DNA from: a bacterium
Lineage (GTDB): Bacteria > Actinomycetota > Acidimicrobiia > Acidimicrobiales > CATQHL01
Reading direction: 5' to 3'
Length of the DNA stretch: 6,956 nucleotides
Assembly (NCBI GenBank): GCA_028819945.1
Contig: JAPPKQ010000289.1
Span: 1-6,956 of the forward strand
Below the pieces are notes generated by a model. It worked only from the letters and a program-made list of their open reading frames with translations, made no database searches and was not told the DNA's origin. The translations under genes were made by a program, and so were the position numbers. This document shows, one piece after another, positions 1 to 5,344 of the stretch. Numbering within the stretch: position 1 is the stretch's first letter; the number at the start of each line of letters is the position of its first letter.

Positions 1-67
1 GACCCACAACGAGCGCGAGCGCGAGCAGTCTGCGGCTCAGAGGGCGCGTGCGGTGATCTCTGTTCAT
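1..67 (-). CDS. 5' end of a divergent gene with an export-signal-like N-terminus (partial)
   Basis: On the minus strand an ATG (complement of bases 65-67) is preceded by a perfect GGAGG (complement of 77-81) with 9 bases between them. The frame stays open for all 22 codons to the window edge. The peptide begins MNRDHRTRPLSRR and continues LLALALVVG. This is a basic n-region followed by a hydrophobic stretch, as in a Sec signal peptide, a Tat-type signal (SRR followed by hydrophobics) or a first membrane anchor. The mature protein lies outside the window, so its function cannot be named. Divergent placement next to a catabolic-looking operon would suit a periplasmic binding protein or another secreted protein, but that is only context. 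The main doubt is the short length visible. Confidence 0.6.
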   Translation of the reverse strand, partial: MNRDHRTRPLSRRLLALALVVG

Positions 68-226
68 GTGCGGATTCCTCCGTCGTCGAGCTTCCCCAGT
101 GCGTTCGGACGGCTGCTAACGTCGCCGCCCGAACGTGATCGGCGAGTTTATCCCGTTGCGCGGTACGGTCCCGGTAGTGGCCTGACAGGCGGTCCACGGC
201 GCTGCGGGGGCTGGACGGAACCGGAG
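68..226. promoter_or_regulatory. Divergent intergenic control region
   Basis: About 160 bases separate the start of the minus-strand gene from the ribosome-binding site of the Rieske gene, so promoters for both directions should lie here. I see no convincing -35/-10 pair. On the minus strand TAAACT (complement of 145-150) fits a TANNNT -10 but has no matching -35. On the plus strand TTGCGC (156-161) is -35-like but lacks a properly spaced -10. An 11-base palindrome, GCCTG-A-CAGGC (180-190), is a possible operator half-site but may be chance. The Rieske reading frame is also open through this region, but codons here do not look like family sequence. Confidence 0.4.
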
Positions 227-227
227 G
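223..227 (+). promoter_or_regulatory. Shine-Dalgarno of the Rieske gene
   Basis: GGAGG lies 8 bases before ATG 236 and is the main reason for choosing that start over the upstream in-frame ATG at 53. Confidence 0.75.
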
Positions 228-235
228 TGAGTGTG

Positions 236-1474
236 ATGACACATCAGCGCTGCCCCATCCCGCTGGAGAGCCTGGACGCCTCGGCGCAGGACTTCAGCGC
301 CGCCGTGGGCCTCCCGCCTGCGGTGTACGCCGACCCCGACTTCTTCGCGTTCGAGAGGGAGGCCGTGTTCGGCCACGAGTGGATCTGCGTGGGTCGTGGC
401 GATCAGATCCCCGAGGTGGGGGACTTCTACACGATCACGGTGGCGGGGGAGCCGCTGATCGTCGCACGTGGAACCGACGGCCAGATCAATGTCATGTCCT
501 CGGTCTGCCAGCACCGCGGCATGTGCGTGACGGCACCCGCACAGCGACCGCCGTCGGAGTGGTTCGAGTTGCCGCCGGAAACCTCGGGGAACTGCCGGAC
601 CTTCCGATGCCCCTACCACTGGTGGACCTACGACCTGGACGGCAGGCTCGTCGGCGCGCCCGAGATGGGCGAGACGACGGGATTCGCCCGCTCGGACATC
701 GCGTTGCCCCGTCTGCGGACGGAACTCTGGAAGGGGTTCGCCTTCGTCAACTTCGACGAGGAGGCGCCGCCGCTGGCTCCCCGGCTGGGCAAACTCGACG
801 AGGTTCTGGCGAATTACCACATCGAGGACATGGTGACCGTCGAACCCGAGACCGTCCCCGGTCTCCCGTTCAACTGGAAGATCATGGTCGAGAACTTCAT
901 GGAGGGGTACCACCCGGACCGGCTCCACAAGGGGATCCACGACTTCGCCCCCTCGCGGAACGCCTGGTACGCGCCATTCGAGGAGGGCGATTCGGCGATG
1001 TACGGGTTCATGGGAGCAACGATCCCCGACGGTGGATTCAACCCGACTCAGAAGGCGATCTTCCCGATCATCCCGACGCTCACGGAGGAAGAGCGGTGGC
1101 GGATGACGTTCGCCTACGTGCCTCCGAGCCTGCTGATGGGGTTCCAACCCGACTCGGCGTTCTGGTTCACGGTTCAACCCGTGAGCGAGTCGTCGCACAC
1201 TCTCACAATGGCCTATATTTTCCCACCGTCGACGCTGGAGGTCCCGTTGTTCGGAGAATTGCTCAGCGCAGCCATCCACGGGGTGGAGTTGTTCAACAAT
1301 CAGGACCTGCCGACCAATACGGCGGTGCAGAGGGGCATGGGTTCCCGCTTCGCTCCCCGTGGCCGGTACTCGTGGCAGGAGTCCGTTCTGGCCCAGTTCA
1401 ACACCTGGCTCGTGGGGCGTTACCGCGCTGAGGACCAGCGGGCCGCAGCAGCACTCACGGCGGTGCCGGCATGA
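236..1474 (+). CDS. Rieske non-heme iron oxygenase, alpha (catalytic) subunit
   Basis: A 412-residue protein of usual family length (aromatic ring-hydroxylating dioxygenase / demethylase alpha subunit). It uses reductant and O2 to hydroxylate or demethylate a substrate in the cytosol. The Rieske [2Fe-2S] ligands are C91-x-H93 and C125-x-x-H128. The mononuclear iron ligands in the C-terminal catalytic domain are H226 and H231 (in EGYHPDRLH) and probably D357 (in NNQDLPTNTAVQRG). Start choice: ATG 236 has GGAGG at 223-227 with 8-base spacing; in-frame GTGs at 227 and 233 are less likely. The longer frame from 53 would add 61 residues that do not resemble the family. Oddities: 31 residues separate H93 and C125 where about 15-17 is usual, and CPYHWW replaces the common CPYHGW. 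E223 occupies the bridging position that is Asp in naphthalene dioxygenase, as in carnitine/choline-type enzymes. No beta subunit, ferredoxin or reductase gene is adjacent. The stop overlaps the next start (ATGA). The substrate is unknown. Confidence 0.93.
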   Translation: MTHQRCPIPLESLDASAQDFSAAVGLPPAVYADPDFFAFEREAVFGHEWICVGRGDQIPEVGDFYTITVAGEPLIVARGTDGQINVMSSVCQHRGMCVTAPAQRPPSEWFELPPETSGNCRTFRCPYHWWTYDLDGRLVGAPEMGETTGFARSDIALPRLRTELWKGFAFVNFDEEAPPLAPRLGKLDEVLANYHIEDMVTVEPETVPGLPFNWKIMVENFMEGYHPDRLHKGIHDFAPSRNAWYAPFEEGDSAMYGFMGATIPDGGFNPTQKAIFPIIPTLTEEERWRMTFAYVPPSLLMGFQPDSAFWFTVQPVSESSHTLTMAYIFPPSTLEVPLFGELLSAAIHGVELFNNQDLPTNTAVQRGMGSRFAPRGRYSWQESVLAQFNTWLVGRYRAEDQRAAAALTAVPA

Positions 1475-2361
1475 AGCCCCCCAGGTTCGACTACGTCGCC
1501 GCCGGTACCGTCGCCGAGGCCGTCGCGGCCCTCGCCGACGCCGAGGATGCCCGGGTGCTGGCCGGCGGGCAGAGCCTGGTACCGCTGATGAACCTGCGCC
1601 TGGCGCGTCCGAGCCTGCTCGTCGACGTGAACGGCGTGGCGGCCCTGTCGGGATTCGAGGTCCGCAACGGCACGTTGCGATTCGGCGCCATGTGCCGCCA
1701 TCGCTTCCTGGAGACCGACCCGGACGTGCGCGAGCGGGCACCGATCGTGGCCGAGACGGCCGGACTGATCGGCCATGTCCACATCCGCAACCGGGGCACG
1801 CTCGGCGGCAGCATCGCCCACGCCGATCCCGTGGCGGAGCTGCCGGCACTGCTCGTGGCGCTGGGCGGGCAGGTGGTCGCCAGCAGCACCGCCGGCGAGC
1901 GGACCATTCCCGCCGCCGAACTCTTCGAGGGGCCCTTCACGACCAGCCTCGAGCCGTCGGAGTTGCTGAGTGCCGTGGAGATCCCCGCGCACAGACAGGG
2001 CGACGGCGGGGCCTTCTCGGAGTTCGTCCTCCGCCACGGCGACTTCGCCACCGCGGGTGTGGCCGTCATCCTGCACCGTGACGGCTCCGGGACGTGTGAC
2101 GCGCTGCGGGTCGCCGGCTGCGGTCTCGGCCCCACACCGGTGGATCTGAGCGCGGCGGGCGAGTTCCTGCTGGGAGAGTCGGCGCTCGGCAGCGGCGCGG
2201 CCGAAGAGCTGGGTAGCCGCGTCGCCGCAGCGGCGGAACCGACCGGCGACGTGCACGGTTCGGCGAAGTATCGACGCGAGCTCGCCGCCGTGCTGGCCGC
2301 GGACGCCGTGCGCAGAGCCTGGGCCCGGGCCGGGTCATCGGACTGGTCCGGCCGCGGCTGA
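1471..2361 (+). CDS. Molybdenum hydroxylase FAD-binding (medium) subunit, CoxM/XdhB-like
   Basis: A 296-residue protein matching the FAD-binding subunit of the xanthine dehydrogenase / aerobic CO dehydrogenase family (about 280-300 residues). It accepts electrons from the [2Fe-2S] subunit and passes them to an external acceptor (NAD+, quinone or other; not decidable here). The N-terminal PCMH-type FAD domain shows AGGQSLVPLMNLR (residues 31-43) and RGTLGGSIAHADP (108-120), the two flavin-contacting motifs. The C-terminal CO-dehydrogenase flavoprotein domain ends with the typical SAKYRRELAAVL (264-275). The ATG sits inside the stop region of the Rieske gene (ATGA overlap, 1471-1474) and has no clear Shine-Dalgarno of its own, so translation is probably coupled to the oxygenase. 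With the next two genes it would form an LMS heterotrimer, usually dimerised. Confidence 0.93.
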   Translation: MKPPRFDYVAAGTVAEAVAALADAEDARVLAGGQSLVPLMNLRLARPSLLVDVNGVAALSGFEVRNGTLRFGAMCRHRFLETDPDVRERAPIVAETAGLIGHVHIRNRGTLGGSIAHADPVAELPALLVALGGQVVASSTAGERTIPAAELFEGPFTTSLEPSELLSAVEIPAHRQGDGGAFSEFVLRHGDFATAGVAVILHRDGSGTCDALRVAGCGLGPTPVDLSAAGEFLLGESALGSGAAEELGSRVAAAAEPTGDVHGSAKYRRELAAVLAADAVRRAWARAGSSDWSGRG

Positions 2362-2380
2362 GCGGGCGTGTCCCGATCGT

Positions 2381-2407
2381 GAGGAGGAGGAGGAGCGGAA
2401 TGAGGAG
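2381..2407 (+). promoter_or_regulatory. Purine-rich double ribosome-binding tract before the small subunit
   Basis: Five GAG units in a row (2381-2395) are followed by GCGGAATGAG and a second GAGGAG (2402-2407), 9 bases before ATG 2417. The second copy fits the small-subunit start. The first is spaced about 6 bases from another ATG at 2400 that opens a six-codon frame. It lies in the only real gap within the four-gene operon, so it may set the translation level of the small subunit. Confidence 0.6.
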
Positions 2408-2420
2408 TGCAACGGTATGA
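2400..2420 (+). other. Possible six-codon leader ORF overlapping the small-subunit start
   Basis: ATG AGG AGT GCA ACG GTA TGA encodes MRSATV. It has a strong Shine-Dalgarno (AGGAGG at about 2388-2393) 6 bases upstream. Its TGA (2418-2420) overlaps the ATG (2417-2419) of the small-subunit gene as ATGA, the same junction found at the other two gene borders in this operon. It could couple translation by stop-start reinitiation, or be a chance result of the purine-rich tract. No peptide function is proposed. Confidence 0.3.
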
Positions 2421-2890
2421 CGGGTGTCCGGTTCTCGCTCAACGGTGAGGCCGCAGAAGTGGACGTGGAGCCGCGCGAGTTGCTGCTGGACACGCTGCGG
2501 GACCGCCTCGCCATGACGGGCACGCACGCAGCCTGCGAGCAGGGCGCCTGCGGTGCCTGCACCGTCCTCATCGACGGCAACGGTGTGCGGTCCTGCCTCA
2601 TGTTCACCGTTCAGGTGGGCGGCTCGGAGGTGCGCACCATCGAAGGTGTCGGCTCGCCGGGATCGTTGCATCCGATCCAGCAGGCGCTCTCGGAGCACCA
2701 CGGCCTGCAATGCGGCTTCTGCACGCCGGGCATCGTGTTGACGGCGCTGGAGTTGTTCGAGACGGACCCGCACCCGAGCCGGCAACAGATCGTGGAGTGG
2801 ATGTCGGGCAACCTCTGTCGCTGCACCGGCTACATCAACATCATCAGTGCCCTGGAAGCTCTCGCCGGTACCGCGGAGGCACGCTCATGA
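2417..2890 (+). CDS. Molybdenum hydroxylase [2Fe-2S] (small) subunit, CoxS/XdhC-like
   Basis: A 157-residue iron-sulfur subunit of normal family length. It carries electrons from the molybdenum centre to FAD. The N-terminal plant-ferredoxin-type domain binds one [2Fe-2S] cluster through C40, C45, C48 and C60 (CEQGACGACTVLIDG). The C-terminal four-helix domain binds the second through C99, C102, C134 and C136 (LQCGFCTPG and NLCRCTGY). All eight ligands are present. Q98, next to C99, is the residue that commonly contacts the molybdopterin cytosine dinucleotide pterin in this family. The start at 2417 is set by GAGGAG at 2402-2407 and by the absence of an earlier plausible in-frame start. Its stop overlaps the large-subunit start (ATGA, 2887-2890). 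Confidence 0.95.
   Translation: MTGVRFSLNGEAAEVDVEPRELLLDTLRDRLAMTGTHAACEQGACGACTVLIDGNGVRSCLMFTVQVGGSEVRTIEGVGSPGSLHPIQQALSEHHGLQCGFCTPGIVLTALELFETDPHPSRQQIVEWMSGNLCRCTGYINIISALEALAGTAEARS
2875..2879 (+). promoter_or_regulatory. Shine-Dalgarno of the large subunit
   Basis: GGAGG inside the end of the small-subunit gene lies 7 bases before ATG 2887. It confirms that start over any upstream codon in the same frame. Confidence 0.7.
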
Positions 2891-5277
2891 CCGCCGTCGC
2901 ACCCCCGCAGGCGCCGCCGGAGCCGACCACCGGTGTCCGGCGGCGCGAGGACACCCGGTTCCTCTGCGGTCAGGGCGAGTATCTGGGGGACGTCCAGCGG
3001 CCCGACCTGAAGCACATCGCCATCCTGCGGAGCCCGCTGGCCCACGCCCGGATCCGCGACGTGGACGTCTCGGGCGCCCTGACGCTGCCCGGCGTCATCG
3101 GGGCGTTCACGGGAGCCGAACTGGCCGCCGACACCGGCACGTTCAGCCACCACCTGGAGGCGATCCCGACCCTGCGCCAGCTCACCTGGTCGGTGCTCGC
3201 CACCGACAAGGTGCGCTTCGTGGGCGAGCCGGTCGCCGCCGTGGTCGCCGACAGCCGCTACATCGCCGAGGACGCCCTCGAACTCATCGAGGTCGACTAC
3301 GAGGAGCTGCCGGCGGTCAACGACGCGGAGGCGGCGCTGCAGGCCGACGCGCCGCAGCTCTACGAGGATTGGGGCGACAACGTCTTCCTGTACATCCCGG
3401 GTGCGCACGGCGACACCGAGGCGGCGTTCGAGGCCGCCGACGGTGTGCTCACCGAGCGGTTCACGCACCACCGCATCATCGGCCTCCCGATGGAGGGCCA
3501 TGGTGCGATGGGCGAGTTCGACCCCGCCACGGGGCGCCTGGAGATGTACGTCTCGACACAGATCCCCCACCAGCTGCGCACCGTCGTCTCGGAGATCACC
3601 GGGCTGAGCGAGACCAAGATCAGGATCGTCGCCCCCGACATGGGGGGCGGCTTCGGGAACAAGATCCACATGTTTCGCGAGGAAGTGCTCGTGGCGGTAC
3701 TGGCCATGCGGGTCCGCCATCCGGTCGTCTGGCGGCAGGACCGAACCGAGAGCCTCACCGCCAGCGTGCACTCGCGCCAGCAGACCCACAAGGTGGAGGT
3801 CGCCTATCGCAACGACGGGCGGGTTCTCGGGCTGCGCGCCGACATCATCGCCGACGTCGGATCGCCGGAGCTCTACATCCTCGGATCCGGGCCGGCCATC
3901 GTCACCACCGCCATCATCCCCAACTGCTACGACCTGCAGGACTACGCATTCGAACTGCGGTGCGTGGCGACCAACAAGGCGCACATGGGCGGCTACCGCG
4001 GCTACGGCCAGGGGCAGGCCGTCTTCCTGATCGAGCGGGTCCTGGACCTGCTGGGGGAGAAGCTGGGCATCGATCCCGTGACGATGCGCCGGGTGAACAT
4101 GATCCCCGACGGGCAGCGTCCCTACATCACGGCCACCGGCGCCGTGCTGGACTGCGGCAGCTTCCATGATCAACTGACGGACCTGCTCGAGGCGGCCGAC
4201 TACGACGGAGCGTGCCGGGAGCGCGACGAGGCGAGAGAGGAGGACCGTCTCGTCGGAGTGGGCCTGGCACAGATGGTGGAGGCAACGGCGCCCAACATCC
4301 ATGCTCTGGCAGGACAGTTCGGCGGCTACGAGATGGCGATGCTGGCCGTGCAGCCCGATGGCAAGGTGACCGTCGTCGTCGGCACCAAGTCCCAGGGCCA
4401 GAGCCACGAGACCGTCTTCGCCAAGGTCGCCGCGGACGAGTTGGGCATCAGCCCCGACGACGTCACCGTCAGCGACGGCGACACGGGGGTCCTGCCCTAC
4501 GGCACCGGAACCTGGGGCAGCCGTTCGGCGGTGATGGGGGGCGGCGCGATCATCAAGGCCGCCCGCCAGGTGCGTGAGAAGATGGTGGCGATCGCGGCGG
4601 GATTGCTGGACGCCCCCGCCGATCAGATCACCGTCTCCGACGGCTTCTTCCGCCTGGGGGAGGCGGCGATCCCGTTCGCCCAGATCGCCGCGGCGGCGTA
4701 CCTCCACACCTTCCTGCTGCCGCCGGGGATGGATCCGGGATTGTCGGTCATCGTGGGTTACGACTCGTTCAGCACGAGCCCGTTCCCTGACGAGCGCGGC
4801 AAGCTGAACGTGTCTCCCACCTATGCGACCGCCGCAGCGGCCGCGGTCGTGGAGGTGGATCGCGCCACCGGGGTGGTGAGCGTGAAGGACCTGACCATCT
4901 TGCACGATTGCGGGACCGTGATGGACCGCGTGGTACTGGACGGGCAGATCCACGGTGCGGTCATGCAGGCCGTGGGGCAGACGTTCCTCGAGGAACTGCA
5001 CTACGACGAGAACGGCCAGCCGCTCACGACGACGCTGCTGGACTACACGATCCCGACGTTCGGGGACGTCGTGGAGCCGAAGATCGTCCACCGGGAGACG
5101 CCGTCGGACCTGATCGGCGGCTACCGCGGTGCCGGTGAGGGTGCGATCATCGTGACGCCGGTGGCGCTCGCCGCGGCGGTACACGACGCGCTGAAGCCGC
5201 TGGGCGTACCCATCACCCAGGCCAACCTGAGCCCGCCGCGCCTGCGCGACCTGCTGCGAGGCCATTCGGCTGCATGA
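2887..5277 (+). CDS. Molybdenum hydroxylase molybdopterin-binding (large) subunit, XDH/CO dehydrogenase family
   Basis: A 796-residue catalytic subunit of usual length (about 770-810). It binds Mo-molybdopterin cofactor and hydroxylates a carbon centre (N-heterocycle, aldehyde or similar) with oxygen from water. The N-terminal hammerhead domain starts near GVRRREDTRFLCGQGEY (residues 16-32). The cofactor-binding domains follow: STQ (Q225, matching bovine XOR Q767), GGGFGNK (253-259), GYRGYGQGQ (369-377) and the catalytic-base loop GAGEGA with E751 (matching bovine E1261). The active-site loop aligns with XOR FRGFGGPQ; R371 matches R880. G372 stands where form I CO dehydrogenases have the Cys of AYRCSFR, and Q375 where form II has Arg. 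I260 replaces bovine E802, so classic xanthine oxidation is unlikely. Start: ATG 2887 has GGAGG (2875-2879) 7 bases upstream and overlaps the small-subunit stop. The open frame upstream of it is overlap only. The substrate is unknown; databases often label such proteins CO dehydrogenase by default. Confidence 0.94.
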   Translation: MTAVAPPQAPPEPTTGVRRREDTRFLCGQGEYLGDVQRPDLKHIAILRSPLAHARIRDVDVSGALTLPGVIGAFTGAELAADTGTFSHHLEAIPTLRQLTWSVLATDKVRFVGEPVAAVVADSRYIAEDALELIEVDYEELPAVNDAEAALQADAPQLYEDWGDNVFLYIPGAHGDTEAAFEAADGVLTERFTHHRIIGLPMEGHGAMGEFDPATGRLEMYVSTQIPHQLRTVVSEITGLSETKIRIVAPDMGGGFGNKIHMFREEVLVAVLAMRVRHPVVWRQDRTESLTASVHSRQQTHKVEVAYRNDGRVLGLRADIIADVGSPELYILGSGPAIVTTAIIPNCYDLQDYAFELRCVATNKAHMGGYRGYGQGQAVFLIERVLDLLGEKLGIDPVTMRRVNMIPDGQRPYITATGAVLDCGSFHDQLTDLLEAADYDGACRERDEAREEDRLVGVGLAQMVEATAPNIHALAGQFGGYEMAMLAVQPDGKVTVVVGTKSQGQSHETVFAKVAADELGISPDDVTVSDGDTGVLPYGTGTWGSRSAVMGGGAIIKAARQVREKMVAIAAGLLDAPADQITVSDGFFRLGEAAIPFAQIAAAAYLHTFLLPPGMDPGLSVIVGYDSFSTSPFPDERGKLNVSPTYATAAAAAVVEVDRATGVVSVKDLTILHDCGTVMDRVVLDGQIHGAVMQAVGQTFLEELHYDENGQPLTTTLLDYTIPTFGDVVEPKIVHRETPSDLIGGYRGAGEGAIIVTPVALAAAVHDALKPLGVPITQANLSPPRLRDLLRGHSAA

Positions 5278-5291
5278 GGGGGGTCCTCCCC
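5276..5291 (+). terminator. Weak GC hairpin after the molybdenum hydroxylase operon
   Basis: The G-run beginning right after the large-subunit stop (5278-5281) can pair with CCCC at 5288-5291 around a short loop. No T-run follows, so intrinsic termination is uncertain. It lies between the operon and a separate promoter candidate for the next gene. Confidence 0.2.
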
Positions 5292-5331
5292 GCCAACCCG
5301 GGGCCGACTCGGCGACGCTGAACCGCACTTC

Positions 5332-5344
5332 TAGGCTGGGACGA
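5332..5344 (+). promoter_or_regulatory. Candidate -10 element giving a leaderless NuoE-NuoF transcript
   Basis: TAGGCT (5332-5337) fits the actinobacterial TANNNT -10 and ends 6 bases before the A of ATG 5344, so transcription would begin at or near the start codon. No Shine-Dalgarno is visible, and the TAG within the same hexamer is an in-frame stop that prevents a longer protein. The -35 region (around 5308-5314) has no good match to TTGACA. The arrangement is typical of leaderless genes in actinomycetes. Confidence 0.45.

Noticed and set aside
180..190. 11-base palindrome GCCTG-A-CAGGC and a similar one, GCCGA-C-TCGGC, at 5303-5313, as shared operators
   Set aside because: Both lie in intergenic regions, but five-base arms are expected by chance in GC-rich DNA and the two sequences differ in their inner bases. 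Not enough to call a regulator site.
53..235. Extension of the Rieske protein to an earlier ATG at 53
   Set aside because: The added 61 residues have no family similarity, there is no Shine-Dalgarno at 53, and the ATG at 236 has GGAGG at good spacing. The region also overlaps the start and ribosome site of the divergent gene.
236..1474. Recent foreign origin of the Rieske gene from slightly more A/T-ending codons
   Set aside because: By eye, 12 of 59 codons near 1162-1338 end in A/T versus 4 of 40 in a large-subunit stretch. The difference is small, the samples are hand-picked, and the overlap with the next gene argues for long association.
116..1849. 577-codon minus-strand frame opposite the Rieske and FAD-subunit genes
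   Set aside because: It spans the divergent control region and parts of two real genes, is Arg/Pro-rich and shows no family motif; a composition shadow.
2887..5277. Calling the operon an aerobic CO dehydrogenase (coxMSL)
   Set aside because: Gene order and families fit, but the active-site Cys motif AYRCSFR is absent (GYRGYGQ), so CO oxidation is not supported.
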